64,000 nt of DNA from positions 977,658 to 1,041,657 of the forward strand of contig NC_021673.1 of NCBI RefSeq assembly GCF_000247815.1. Direction: 5' to 3'. The notes beneath the pieces are model-generated. The model was not told where the DNA came from, made no database searches, and saw nothing but the letters and a program-made list of their open reading frames with translations. Position numbers and translations under genes: made by a program. The DNA comes from Ficedula albicollis. Its lineage: Eukaryota > Chordata > Aves > Passeriformes > Muscicapidae. How positions within the stretch are numbered: the first letter of the stretch is position 1; each line of letters begins with the position of its first letter. Below are positions 29,696 through 40,975 of this stretch, in pieces.

Positions 29696-31582
29696 GCACA
29701 CAACCCTTCAGTCATTCCCTGGTTTTCTCTGGATCTTTGGGAGCCCTTCACCTGTCTGCTGCTCCTGTAGGATTGCATTCCTTGTATTGTTTTATATTGC
29801 TTACATTCAAGGGCAGGAGGGCTGGGAGCCTCTGTGTAAATCCAAACCCAGTGATTCCTGAGGATCCAGCAGGAATTGAAGGCTCTGCCACAATTCCAGC
29901 TTGGTGTGGCCTTTGCTGGGACTTGGAGGCTCTTCCCTTCTCTTAATCAACCACCAGCCCAGCTTTAATTACTGGAAGTAGTTTAAAGCAAATTTATGTT
30001 TTCTGATGCGTCATGGAGCTAAGGAGTTTATTTGCTCATTGACTTTGATAATGAGTAATGATTGGAAGAGGCTAATTAAAATAATGGCTGTTAATTGTGC
30101 TGTGGCACCGGCACAGGTGGAGGAGACCTCACTTTAAGCTTTGCTTGTGCCATTTCTGGAGCTGCAAACACCAGCATTTAGAAATGCAGAGATTCCCAGG
30201 AGAAATCAGGGACATTTTACCTCAGTCTGAATTTTTCAGGAGGATCAGATACTCCTGAACATTCACAGATTTTGGACACAATAATTTATTACACAAATCT
30301 TAGAGGGGGAAGCAGTGAGGCAAAACACATTTCTGTAGAGAGGTTGGGTTGTGGGTTTGGTGTTTTCCTTCCTTTTTTTCCAAGTGGATCTGATCATTTA
30401 CCAGATTTGAATTTGCAGACTCTTGGTGTGGTTTTCCTCTCAAAGCGACACCGTCAGGTTGAATTTGTGGTTAAACTGGGAAAAGTCCTTTTCCATCGTT
30501 GCCAAGAGAATTGTTAAGGTTGGAAAAGATCTCCAAGATCAAGTCCAACCTGTTCTAAACTAAAAGTTAAGTCAGGCCTTAGTCCTGCTCTGCTGTTGGG
30601 TGTCCACACTGCTTTGGAGCAGCTGTGTTCCCTTTCAAGCTCATGTGCACAGAACAGCACAGAGAAAAAGATAAAATATTAATAAAATGTGTGAAATTTC
30701 ACAAAACTCCCCCAAAATGTTGGTTTGAGACCAAATTTGATCTGACGGTGTCTTTTCATCCCCAGGATTTGTGTTTTCTTTGGAGCTTGGAGCAGCTCAG
30801 CTTGGCAATCTGCAGAATTTTGTTGAAGTTGTGGTTGGGCCATGGAGTCCTGACACATTCCCATGTTTTAGATGTGGATTCTTATCCTCTCTGTGTATTT
30901 ATTAATGAACCTCAGGTCATGGTCTGGTTGTAGGGATGGGGCTGGATCTCACAAGCTTGGGGTAATCCCAGCAAATCCACCCCAAAAAAGCAGGATTGTG
31001 ACAGGGGGCTGTGACAGCTCATTTTTCCTCCTATAAAACAATTTTAGGGAAACTGGGAGCTGGGAATTTATCCTGTCCTGAACTTTTTCACGGCTCTGGG
31101 AGTTAACTACCTCTGTCCAACTCTCACCTCACGAGGTGCCACCAAAGCCCAGCCTAAAAGACAAATCCAAGGTGGAAGGGGGTGGATAATTCACCCCCAG
31201 GTGCCTTTCCCAGCACTTCCAAGCTTTGGGATTTTGGAGTGGTGGAACACCTGGGGGGCGGGAGGGTCGGAAACATTGTCCTCTCCAGCCTTGCTGATGA
31301 CCCCCTTGTAATTTCCACCGTTTCCATCCAGCTTCTCCGGGCAGCCAGAGCTGACCAAGGGGCTCCTTTTCTCCAACTGCGTGCAGAAGAAGGGAGAGGA
31401 CATAGCACCAAGAAGATGGTTGGGAAGCTGGCTGATGCATGAGCAGTGTGATAGGTGAAAGGAGGACAGAGGTGGTTAACTCGGGGATGCCGACGTTATT
31501 TTGGTGCGTCCGGGGAAATCCCAGCTCCTGGCCTGAAAGGATTTAAGTGAGCTTGATTTTTTTCTCTACCTCTACACACAGG

Positions 31583-31808
31583 ACTCGTAAGTCCTTCCAG
31601 GGCTCCCAGTACTCACTGGCACCACACACACTGGCACTGGTGAGTTTTCAGCCCGGGCCCGTGGGCGCCGTTCCCGCTCTCCGAGGAGGCGCTGCCCGGC
31701 TCCTCCCGGGCTGAAAACTCCCTCCCAGTGCCCGAGGCTGCCTGCTGCACGCCCAGCAGGGCCACGGCTGCTGCTTCCACCTGCTCCTCCCAGGTGCACT
31801 GTGCTCAG
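31583..31808 (+). other. GC-rich island with inverted repeat, flanked by splice-like sites
   Basis: Bounded by CTACACACAG (acceptor-like) and CAGGTAAGG (donor-like). Inside, GAGTTTTCAGCCCGGG (about 31641) pairs perfectly with CCCGGGCTGAAAACTC (about 31706) across a loop of about 49 bp, and the outer GGCACTGG words also match. No long conserved frame is recognisable. It could be a noncoding exon or a chance structure. Confidence 0.4.
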
Positions 31809-32244
31809 GTAAGGCTCTGTGGGCTGATCCCTGACGGCCAAGTGACCTCCTGGAATCACCAGGACTCGCCGTAAGGCCAAGCTTGGGAAGCTCTTCCCAA
31901 CCTCCTCGTGAGGGCTGAGGTTGAGTAGCTGAGCTGAGGGACAGGGAGGATTATTTTGGGGCTGCTCTGCCTCATTTTGGAGCTTTGGGAATCTTCCTCT
32001 GCCCTCACCTTCTGGGAAAGGGCAGCTCTGAGGATCCACAGGCCTTTTCCTTGAGACTTGGAGAAGGTCTTGGTTTTAGGAAAAATCTTTTAGAGGAGCC
32101 AGTCTTGGGTTTAAAAGGTTTTAGTTGGATACTTCTGGCCTTGAGAGTGTTTGCAGTGACTTGGAGCTCAAGGCCGAGTCCTCACCCTGACTTGGGCCAA
32201 AGTGGATTTTTTTTTTTTTTCACCCATCTGGGAGCTTAATAGTC

Positions 32245-32650
32245 ATGGAATCAGGGAATTGATGAGGTTGGAAAAGCCCTCAGAGATGATTGAGTCCAAC
32301 CGTCCCCCAGCACTGCCGAGGCCACCACTGTCCCCTGTCCCCAAGTGCCACGTGCACTTTTAAATTTGGGATTTTAAATCCCTCCAGGAATGGGGACTCC
32401 CCCCTGCCCTGGGCAGCTGTGCCAGGGCTGGACAACTCCATTCCATGAGGAATTTTCCCTCTATCCAACCTGAACCTCCCCTGGAGGCCTTTTCACCCTG
32501 AATGAGACATCTTGGGTGACCAAAGGCAACTGAGTTTCCATCTTCCCCATGGATGATCTTTCCAAGTCTCTGATTTATCCTGGTGAAGCCCCTTGAAGCT
32601 GCTCTTGCCTGTCCCTTTCCTGGAGTGCCTGGCTCTGGCTCCAGCACGCA
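32245..32650 (-). mobile_element. CR1 LINE 3' fragment
   Basis: Antisense CR1-subfamily: GAGGTTGGAAAAGCCCTCAG, GATTGAGTCCAACCGTCC, CAAGTGCCACGTGCAC, ending in TCTCTGATTTATCCTGGTGA. Confidence 0.7.
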
Positions 32651-32919
32651 CGTCCCGTGCTTTAATCAGGAATTTTATGATTTGTTAGAGCTCAGAGCAA
32701 GGAATAGTTGGGGAAGACAGTAGGGCTGGGGAATGGCCAGGCTGTGGTTTGCTGTGGGATTTTCTGGCCTTCAAGCAGGGGTTTCATGGTGTTGGTCCTT
32801 CCTCTTGCTCTGCTCCATCCCTTCAGAGGAGAGAGAGGAGAGAGGAGAGGATCCAGCCTGGTTGGGGATGGATTTGGTTGTGTTGTGTTCCTTCAACAAG
32901 TCAACAGAAGTTCATAAAA

Positions 32920-32985
32920 TCATAGGATAAACTCATGGAATCACTGAGGCTGGAAAAGACCTCCAAGGTCATTAAATCCACCTGT
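32920..32985 (-). mobile_element. Short CR1 terminal fragment
   Basis: Antisense: ATGGAATCACTGAGGCTGGA then AAAGACCTCCAAGGTCATTA, the extreme CR1 3' end only. Confidence 0.65.
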
Positions 32986-34029
32986 TAATTCAGGAGTGAC
33001 TGGCAGCTGAGGGACAGATTTGTGGAGAAGTTTCCATCAAGACACAGTCTTCTTTCCCACTGAATCCTTTGAGTAGTGACTCCATCCTGCAGCTCTCTTC
33101 CCTTTCCCAAGCCAAGGCTGGCTTGTGCCTGAGGCTGAACAGCCTAAATCCCATTTTTTTTCCCCCTCTTTTGTGTCAACAGACTCGTGTCACTTTTGCC
33201 TCTGCATTTAATTTTCCGTGCAGTCCCTTCAAAGCCCTGGGAGCTCGGGAGCCATTTGGAGCCCGTTAGCGGCCATTGAGGAATTCTGCAGCTTCCGTTT
33301 CCAAAAATAAAATCAGCTTTTCTTGGGAGTTTCCCCAGCCTGGCCTGACCACCATCTGCTTCTCATGGAGCAATTTGGACAAATCCCTCTGTTTGTTCCT
33401 GGTTCAAAGCCTTTGCTGCCTCCATCATCCCACGTGGGATGGATGCTGAGTTTCTCTCCCACAGCACGGAGCTCACTCCTTGCTCAAAATTATTTTGGGT
33501 TTTGGGCTTCCTGGGCTTTTTAGGGCTGCCCAGTTTGTTGGGATGGATCCTGGAATGGGATCTCCCAATGTGCTGGTGAAGCTAAAGCAAGGCATGGCAG
33601 GATTGCAGAGTCCCAGGTGCTCCTTATCCTCCTCCTCTTCCCTCTGAACCTTTTCCCGGTGATTTTCCATTCCCCATCCTGCTCTTGAATGGGACAGATC
33701 TTTTTTAGGAGCTGGGAGTTGCTGTAGTTAAGCTTGTCCCAACATTTGTGTTTTCCTTCTGCTCTGGGCGGTTCATCCATTCCTTGGTGGCTCCTGACAA
33801 CAACTGAGCTGACTTGGGGGCGTTTTTTGATCTGAAAATGGAACATTTTCAGGAGTTTAATGTGGGAAAGAAAGAAAGAAAAAAAAAAAAAAAGCAAAAC
33901 TGGAAGCAAAACTGGCTGGAGGATGATTCTGGGGCTTCAGAACCTGCCCCTGTTGTCACCTCCATCCCACATGAGGAAGTGAGAGGCAAAGTCATTCCCA
34001 TGGAATTCTGTAGGAAAATAAAATTAAAT

Positions 34030-34155
34030 CCATAGGTTATGGCTGGATGGGGCTGGGAGCACTCTGGGGTAGTGGGAGGTGTCCCTGCCCGTGGTTGGAT
34101 TTGGATGAGCTTCAAGGTCCTTCCTGCCCAAACCATTCCATGATTCCATGATTGG
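34030..34155 (+). mobile_element. CR1 LINE 3' fragment
   Basis: Sense CR1: TGGATGGGGCTGGGAGCACT, GTGGGAGGTGTCCCTGCCCG, AACCATTCCATGATTCCATG. Confidence 0.8.
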
Positions 34156-35429
34156 ACATTATATGGATTACATCATTTATAAATATATCAATCCTATATA
34201 ATTATGGGCTCATCATGCATCCCTTCCCACCCCAAACATGAAGCTGCTCCTTTGTTTCTTTACATTCCATCAAAAATGAAACTCCCTGGATTTGGAGTAT
34301 TGTAGCCCATAGCAAACACATAAATAAATTTTAAAAACTTCAATTTAAAGGGCATTTTTGGGAATTTCAATGCCTTTTTTGTATAGATGCTTCAAATTCC
34401 ACGTGCTGTGTTCAGGCTCCACAGAAAAGCAAATTTTCTTTAAAAACCTAAAAATCTTGGCCCAAATCCCTTTTTTTTAGCCAGCAGCAGCACTTTTGAA
34501 GTGGTTTTGCCTTGTGGACAAGCCACAACAGGGTTTCTTCTCATTTTCCTTTTTTTTTTTTTTTTGCTAAAGGAAATTCTTATTTTTAGCCCATCCAGAG
34601 CTGGGGGTGGACATGATGCTAATGAGCCCCCTGAGCCACCCATTAATTAATTCCCAAACATCTTTAAAAACTCAAGGAATTAAAAGAAAAAAGAGGATAT
34701 TCTATAAAATCTGGAAGTCAAGTCAAGACAAACTCCACATTTCTGAGCATGTGGAAATTTAAATTCCCAACTGGAGAAGCCTTCACCCCCCAGGAACAGT
34801 TAAATCCATCTTTTTCCCCACTCTGCCTCATCCAGGGCCTAAATTAAAGGAGATTTTTGGGAAGGTGCCCTGGGAAAGCTGGAATGTCAGCACAGTTCCC
34901 CAAAAGAATTTATTTGTGTTAAACTGAGCATCTCCTTTATGATTTAATGGGGTTTTTTGAGCAGCTGCTGCTCCATCAGGGAGGCACAAACCAGCTGGTT
35001 CATCACATTCTGCTGGAAATAATTGGGAATTCTTGGGAATACTGTATTCCTTCAGGAGGGGAACAGAGCAGGGCCTTGATAGAAGCTGGAATTAAACAAA
35101 AATGAGCTTTTTTTCCCCAACCTTCCAGCACTTGGATAGTCAGGAATGTTGTAAAACCTCTGTAGGATCATGAGCATCACTGAGGTAAAATGGGATTTAC
35201 ACTGGGAATGCCTGAATATTCCAATTAAAGGTACAATGGAGCATGGAAAGGTGCTAATAAACCTCATTTCTTAATTGGAGGGACACACAATTGGTTCCAG
35301 TGACATGGAAAAAGTTGTTCCTGCCCAACACAGGGGGCTTTAACAAGGATGTTGTGCTAAATCTGGACTTCAGGGAAGTTCTGATCCTCATTCCCAGCTC
35401 TTCTTCCCTTTCTTCCCACGGTGCCATCT

Positions 35430-35900
35430 CCACCTGGAGCTGCCAGGACCTTTGTGATCACCCAGAGCCACCCCTGCCATGGCAGGGACACTCCCACTGT
35501 CCCAGCTGCTCCAAGCCCAGTGTCCAACCTGGACATCCCTTGCATGTTCCAGGGATCCAGGGGCAGCCACAGTTGCTCTGGGAATTCCATCCCAGCCAGG
35601 AATCCCTTCCCAATATCCCATCCATCCATCCATCCATCCATCCATCCATCCATCCATCCATCCATCCATCATCCACCCATCCATCCATCATCCATCCATC
35701 CATCATCCATCCATCCATCCATCCATCCCTCTGGCAGTGGGAGCCATTCCCTGTGTCCTGTCCCTCCATCCCTTGTCCCTCTCCAGCTCTCCTGGAGCCC
35801 CTTCAGGCTCTGGAATGTGCTGGAAGCTCTCCCTGGATCCTTCCCTTCTCCAGGTGAACATTCCCAGCTCTCCCAGCCTGGCTCCAGCTCTGGGGGCTCC
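35430..35900 (-). mobile_element. CR1 LINE 3' fragment with internal ATCC microsatellite
   Basis: Antisense CR1 around GGCAGGGACACTCCCACTG, TCCAGGGATCCAGGGGCAGC and CAATATCCCATCCATCC. The ATCC array (35619-35727) has grown inside the element at the same word found unexpanded at 12565-12580. Confidence 0.75.
35619..35727 (+). repeat. ATCC microsatellite
   Basis: About 27 ATCC units with a few ATC or ACCC interruptions, within an antisense CR1 copy. Confidence 0.9.
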
Positions 35901-36565
35901 TCTGGATCTCTCCAGGTCTTTCCTGTGCTGAGAGAGGAGCTGGATGAGCAGGGTTTGGAGTTTGCTGCTGTTGAAGGCGTGGTGGGTGTTGGTGTCCAGT
36001 CTCAGCAGGTCCTTGGTCAGAGGGGTCACTCAGAGCTGGGCCTGGTCCTGCTGCTCATTTCCCTTGGGATGCTCCCATCAGATCATGGGGACATCATGGG
36101 AATGTGACCCTGTCCCCAGTGAAGCCCAGGGATGCTCCATGAGCAGGTGTTGGCCACCAGAGCCGGGACCACACAACCATGGAATGTCTCCAGTCAGGAG
36201 GGATCTGTGGGAATCACCCAGCCCAACTCCCTGCTCCTTGCTGGGTTATCTCAAACTGCCTTGGAGAGCAGGGCAGGGACAGCAGGAGCTGCTGCTGGGA
36301 CACTCATGCCTCACCATGGAGCTCTTGGCCCAAAATTCCAACAAAATTCCAACAAAACCCACCAAAAATCGAACCCTGAACAGAGGAAATATATGGAAAG
36401 CACCAGAAAAACCCCAGAACTTTCCTTCAAGAGACCTTTTTTTGGTGGTTTGTTGTGAATGATGTATGATTTATGTACGATTTGTATGATTTCTGTGGTT
36501 CTTGGCTGTTTGGGGTGGTTTTGGGAGCAGCTGGAATTCTGACCCTGCTCGTGGCTTTTCCACAG

Positions 36566-36614
36566 GAGGTTTATCGCATCCCCAAGAAGAGCCAAGCAGA
36601 AAAGGAAAACAGTG
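36566..36614 (+). CDS. SETD2: SETD2 exon 13: short EVYRIPKKSQ exon
   Basis: Acceptor TTCCACAG to 36565, donor GTAAGT at 36615 after AGTG. The 49-bp exon encodes EVYRIPKKSQAEKENS and leaves one base (phase 1). It matches the human EVYRIPKKSQTEKEN segment. It follows the longest ordinary intron of the gene (8 kb). Confidence 0.95.
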
Positions 36615-36809
36615 GTAAGTCCTCACCTTTTCCCAGGTTTTCCTCTGATCCCATGAAACTGCTTCATTTTCCCAGTTTGGAATGGCAAAGGATGTTCTGC
36701 CTGCACAGCTGCTTCTCCTGGGAACCAGCTCCTGGGAATAGGGAGGATAATCTGAGCAGTGGGTGGGGGGAGAGGGGCCCTGAGCATGATATGGAACAAG
36801 CTAGAATTA

Positions 36810-37040
36810 AAGTCATGGAATTGGAGAGCTTGGAAAAACCCTCCAAGACTGAGTCCCACCATCCCCCAGCACTGCCAAGGCCACCACTGATCCATGTCCC
36901 CAAGAGTCACATCCACATGGCTTTTAAATCCCTCCAGGGATGGGGATTCCACCACTGCCCCATCCCTAGCCAGCCTTTTCCATGAGAAACATTCCCAATA
37001 TCCGACCTGAACGTTCCCTGGCAGAGCTTGAGGCTTTTTC
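36810..37040 (-). mobile_element. CR1 LINE 3' fragment
   Basis: Antisense CR1-subfamily: TCATGGAATTGGAGAGCTTG, ACTGAGTCCCACCATCCCCC, CAATATCCGACCTGAACG. It ends at the left breakpoint of the exon 14 duplication. Confidence 0.7.
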
Positions 37041-37111
37041 TAAGAGAGGGGAGCTCTTGATACACAGATGATAAAAATTCCCCCCTTTTTTTTCCTCTGT
37101 TTTCCCAACAG

Positions 37112-37262
37112 CTGATCGTGGGAGGGATCAGACCCCCACTCCCAAAAACCCCATCCTGAGCCGAGAGCGGGACCCGGAGCGGCAGAGCCAGAGCAAGGAG
37201 AGGAAGAGGAGGAGAGATTCCCTGTCCCCTCCATCCTCAGCCTACGAGAGGGGCACCAAGAG
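37112..37262 (+). pseudogene. Duplicated exon 14 copy lacking its 3' end and donor
   Basis: This is an identical copy of the first about 151 bp of SETD2 exon 14, with its own acceptor (AG at 37110-37111). It is part of a tandem duplication of about 216 bp (37042-37257 and 37258-37473), with AAGAG at each breakpoint. After ACCAAGAG the sequence jumps back to intron sequence (AGGGGAGCTCTTG), so the last coding bases and the donor are missing and no GT donor follows at the right place. It should be skipped unless a distant donor is used. The copies differ at two intronic positions seen (CAGATG/CAAATG, CCCCC/CCCTC), so it is unlikely to be an exact read-overlap artefact. Confidence 0.85.
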
Positions 37263-37327
37263 AGGGGAGCTCTTGATACACAAATGATAAAAATTCCCTC
37301 CTTTTTTTTCCTCTGTTTTCCCAACAG

Positions 37328-37490
37328 CTGATCGTGGGAGGGATCAGACCCCCACTCCCAAAAACCCCATCCTGAGCCGAGAGCGGGACCCGGAGCGGCA
37401 GAGCCAGAGCAAGGAGAGGAAGAGGAGGAGAGATTCCCTGTCCCCTCCATCCTCAGCCTACGAGAGGGGCACCAAGAGGCCTGAGGACAG
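37328..37490 (+). CDS. SETD2: SETD2 exon 14 (intact copy), followed by a GC donor
   Basis: Acceptor TTCCCAACAG to 37327. It encodes ADRGRDQTPTPKNPILSRER, then a basic stretch (SKERKRRRDSLSPPSSAYER) and GTKRPED, ending with AG of an Arg codon at 37490. The next bases are GCAAGT, so the intron begins with GC, not GT. The reading frame demands this end, because exon 15 begins G-TAC-GAC to give RYD as in other vertebrates. Phase 1 in, 2 out. A second, donorless copy lies 216 bp upstream. Confidence 0.93.
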
Positions 37491-37492
37491 GC
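37491..37492 (+). promoter_or_regulatory. GC 5' splice site (GC-AG intron)
   Basis: The junction reads GACAG then GCAAGT. Apart from C at +2 it is a near-perfect donor, which is typical of GC-AG introns. The reading frame across the intron to the acceptor at 39979 supports exactly this position. The nearest GT (37495) would shift the frame. Confidence 0.88.
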
Positions 37493-37724
37493 AAGTGGTG
37501 GCAGGGAGCTGCCATATTCCTGGGTAAAATCTCCAGGAAAAACCATCCTGGAATTCTCCAGGGCTGGGGAAGGGTTTTCTCCTGGAGGATTCCTGGTGGT
37601 GAGGTTTAGTGCTAGTGGGAGCTGGGAGGTTCTTCTGTGGGATAAGTTGCACCTCCATCTTCAGGTGTGGTTTGGGAATGAGGTGGGAAATGAGAGAAGC
37701 CCTGCCAGCTCCTGCACAGAAATT

Positions 37725-37860
37725 AGGGATCATGGAATTGGGTTGGAAGGACCTTAAAGCCCATCCAGTCCCACCCCGTGCAGTGGGGACTTCTACTGTC
37801 CCAGGGTGCTCCAGGCCCTGTCCAGCCTGGCCTGGGACACTGCCAGGGATGGGGAATCCA
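37725..37860 (-). mobile_element. CR1 LINE 3' fragment
   Basis: Antisense CR1: GGAATTGGGTTGGAAGGACC, CAGTCCCACCCCGTGCAGTG, CTGGGACACTGCCAGGGATG. Confidence 0.75.
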
Positions 37861-38112
37861 GGAATTCCAAGATGCAGCCCTCATAATGCAAATAAGTTCC
37901 AAACCCGTTCCCTTCTGCTCCACCTCTTCCCACTCTGCTGGGAATGATTCTGAGCTTGGAGCAATCCATGCCCAGTGCCCAAACCAGGATTTCTGACTCC
38001 AAAACTTCCTTGATTGAGTAGTTATTCCCTAAAAATCCCTGTAAGGACAGCAGTCCAGGTGGGTGTGACCCCAGCAGGCTGGTGCCAGGTCTCCTGCCTT
38101 CCCTTGGGAATG

Positions 38113-38227
38113 GTGGCGTCCTTGCCACAACTGAACATGCAACTCCTAATGAAGAGAAGGAAAATATTTGTGGCGTCCTTGCCACAGCTGAAAATGCAAC
38201 TCCTAATGAAGAGAAGGAAAATATTCC
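38113..38227 (+). repeat. Tandem pair of 58 bp, intron 14
   Basis: GTGGCGTCCTTGCCACA and CTAATGAAGAGAAGG occur in two adjacent copies with two to three differences. The GTGGC...GCCAC part is a short hairpin. Confidence 0.85.
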
Positions 38228-39979
38228 GTGTCTTGCAGTTCAGAGAGAATGGAGATCGTGTTAAAGGCAGCAGAAACACCATGGAATTTCCTTTAAAGAA
38301 GCCACTTCTCTGTTGTCCCTCTCAAAGCCACTCCATAATTAGGGAACAATTGGTGCCGAGTCAGCCAGACGAGGAAACCTCGCGTTGAGCTGAGCTGGGA
38401 AAGTTGGAAACATCTGGATAAAAAATACAGATGTAAATCTATCCTTCTGTAACGAGGCTGGAAACATCCCCAGGAAGTAAATCCTGGGTTTTGGGGGTTG
38501 TTTTAAACAGAACAAGCATTTTTTGGGTGAGGAGTTGCTGCCCTGTGCTGTGTCCATGTCAGTGAAGGACCAAGTTCCTTCTCTGGGAATGTTCTTCTCA
38601 CTCTGAGTATTCCTCTTTGTCATCCCAAGGATTTAATAAGGAAAATAACCAAATAGATAGAGAAAGGAACAGTAAACCCTCACTTTCCTTCTTCCCACTC
38701 CCTCTGTGGCAGCTGCTTCTCTTCCAAACTCTCCAGGCAGTGCCAGGAAAGACTTTAATTAGGGAAATCAAACTCCTCTGGGCAATGAGGTTCCCATTAA
38801 CAATCCTGCAGCTCCTCTGGGAATGCCAGGAAACAGCTCCAGCAGATCTGTTGGTAGCAATATGCTTTTGATATGTAAATGGATCCCAGGAACACAGAAT
38901 ATATGGAGAATACCCTGGATGCTTTGTAGAATCCATTGTATTAAGGCTGCAAAGCATTTTTCCTTGTAATCCCTGTTTTACCACACTCGTAACGTCTGGA
39001 AATATCCACCTTTGATCTGAAATTTTCCTTGGCTGGGCTTTGATCAAAGTCCTTAGGCTTTTTTTTTCCCTCCTCCCTTAATTCCCTGGAAAAATCCCTC
39101 CAGCTGCTGCGCATTTTGGGAAGAAAACTCTTAAGGAATTAAAAAAAAACATCCACACCATTATTTTTTGAAGCTGAAGCTGCGGTCTGGGAACGAGCAG
39201 AATTCCAAACAGGAATGTGCTGCTTGTGATTCCCTTGTTCTTTGCTGTGTCTGCAGCTCCCATGTGGATGTTCTGGATTAGAAAAAGGGAATTCTCACCC
39301 CAGCACTGGAATTGGGTGGGGGGAAGGTGCTTCATTGTGAATTTCTCCTGTTTGGGAGCCTCTTTCAAATTCCTTGTTTGTCCTGCTTTGGGAAAACATG
39401 GCAGAGTGTTTCCAGCAGGGCCTGTTTGGGATCCCCCGCAGATTGTGACTTTTCCTTGGGTTCTTCTGGAGATGTTCCCTCCCTCTCCAGGTATCCCAGA
39501 GCAGCTCCTCTGGACAGCTTCTGTGGCATCCTTGTATCTCCATCAGCACCAGGTTCCTTGCACCTCCTGGGGCCTGAAGGGCCATGAGAGCTGCTGAGGG
39601 GCCACCAGAGCTGCTGAGGGACCACGAGTCTTAGCAGGGAAGGGGCTGCCAATGGGACCCTCAGAGCAGGTTTCCCCCATGGCCCTGGATGAGAGGCTGG
39701 CTCTCACCTTGTGCAGCTGTGACACTGTTTGGAAAGAAGCTGCGTTTTTATGCTCCTCTTTCTGGCTGATGTTGGCCAGTCCATTGGGATTGCTCATCCT
39801 CTGCCCTGGCTCCCTGTGGATGAGCAGGACCAGCGGGTGATCCCTTGGGTTGGTCAAACAGCTGGAAAAATGGGAATGTTTTTAGGAATTCATGCTGCTG
39901 TTGGACATCCCAGGTTTACCACTGACCCTTTCGCTGCTGCAGCTTCCTGAGGCCTCTTTCCCTGTTCCCCCTCTCCCAG

Positions 39980-40661
39980 GTACGACACCCCAGCATCTTC
40001 CAAGAAGAAAGTCCGGCCCAAGGACCGCAACAAGCTTTCCACGGAGGAGCGCCGGAAGCTCTTCGAGCAGGAGGTGGCCCAGAGGGAAGCCCAGAAACAA
40101 CAACAGCAGCTCCAAAACCTGGGAATGACATCCCCACTTCCCTACGACTCCATGGGCTACGGAACATCCCACCACAGCTTCATTGGCTACCCACCAGGCT
40201 ACCCCATGCAGGCCTACGTGGATCCCAGCAACCCCAACGCCGGCAAGGTGCTGCTGCCCACGCCCAGCATGGACTCCATGTGCTCCCCGGCGGGATATGA
40301 GCATTCCCAGACTTTGGTGGGGCACGCGGTGGAGCCGGCGCTGAGCGCGGCGCAGCCAGTGCCCGTGGTGCAGCACGTGGCCACCAGCACCATGGAGGTG
40401 GCCACGCCGCAGTACGTGGCGCAGGGCGAGGCCGTGGCGCACCAGGAGGCCAACGTGGCCGCCGTGCTGCCCGTGGCCGCGGCCGGGGCGGTGCAGGGCC
40501 AGAGCTACGGGGTGTGGGATTCCAGCCAGCAGCCCGTGGCCGTGCAGCAGCCCTATTCCCCAGCCCAGTCCCAACCTGCCATCTACTACCAGGGCCAGAC
40601 CTGCCAGACCGTCTACGGAGTGACCTCGCCCTACTCGCAGACCACCCCGCCCATCGTGCAG
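39980..40661 (+). CDS. SETD2: SETD2 exon 15: coiled coil and Pro/Gln/Tyr-rich region
   Basis: Acceptor CCTCTCCCAG to 39979, donor GTAATT at 40662. It encodes YDTPASSKKKVRPKDRNKLS, then the charged helix TEERRKLFEQEVAQREAQKQ (coiled coil, part of the region reported to contact hnRNP proteins). A low-complexity Pro, Tyr, Gln and Val-rich stretch follows (GYPPGYPMQAYVDPSNPNAG, CQTVYGVTSPYSQTTPPIVQ). Phase 2 in, 0 out, 682 bp. The middle is GC-richer and less conserved, with an Ala/Val-rich bird-specific composition. Confidence 0.96.
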
Positions 40662-40839
40662 GTAATTGCACCTGGGAACTGCCAGGGAAGCCACAGTTGC
40701 TCACTCTCTGTTTCTTCTCTTATTGGAGCATCTTCTCAGCTCTTCGCAGAGGAATTCCTGCCCAAAAGTAGGAGAAAAGCACATTCCGGGGTATTTTCTG
40801 TCTACGGGTGGCATAAATTGGAGAATTGCGGAATCCTGG

Positions 40840-40975
40840 AGTGTGGGGTTGGAAGGAATCTTAAAAAATGTCCAGTGCCACTCACTACCATGGGCAGGGA
40901 CACCTTCCACTATGCCAGGCTGCTCCAAGCCCTGTCCAACCTGGCCTTGGACATTCCAAGGGATGGGAGATACTG
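40840..40975 (-). mobile_element. CR1 LINE 3' fragment leading into minisatellite
   Basis: Antisense CR1: TGGGGTTGGAAGGAATCTTA, ATGGGCAGGGACACCTTCCA, CAACCTGGCCTTGGACATTC. The last words (CCAAGGGATGGGAGATACTG) pass directly into the 26-bp array. Confidence 0.8.

Larger units (their letters stand above)
28575..36565 (+). other. SETD2 intron 12 (8 kb)
   Basis: Holds CR1 fragments on both strands (28935-29105, 29465-29695, 32245-32650, 32920-32985, 34030-34155, 35430-35900), an ATCC microsatellite (35619-35727) and a GC-rich island at 31583-31808 with an inverted repeat. Unique AT-rich parts include 29960-30110 (several TAATTA-like words) and 34160-35300. No protein-coding exon recognised. Confidence 0.75.
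37493..39979 (+). other. SETD2 intron 14
   Basis: Contains a CR1 fragment (37725-37860) and a 58-bp tandem pair (38113-38170 and 38171-38227). The rest is unique sequence in which I recognise nothing. Confidence 0.7.

Noticed and set aside
31182..31442. Frame of 86 residues in intron 12
   Set aside because: No family recognised on either strand; length is expected by chance in GC-moderate sequence.
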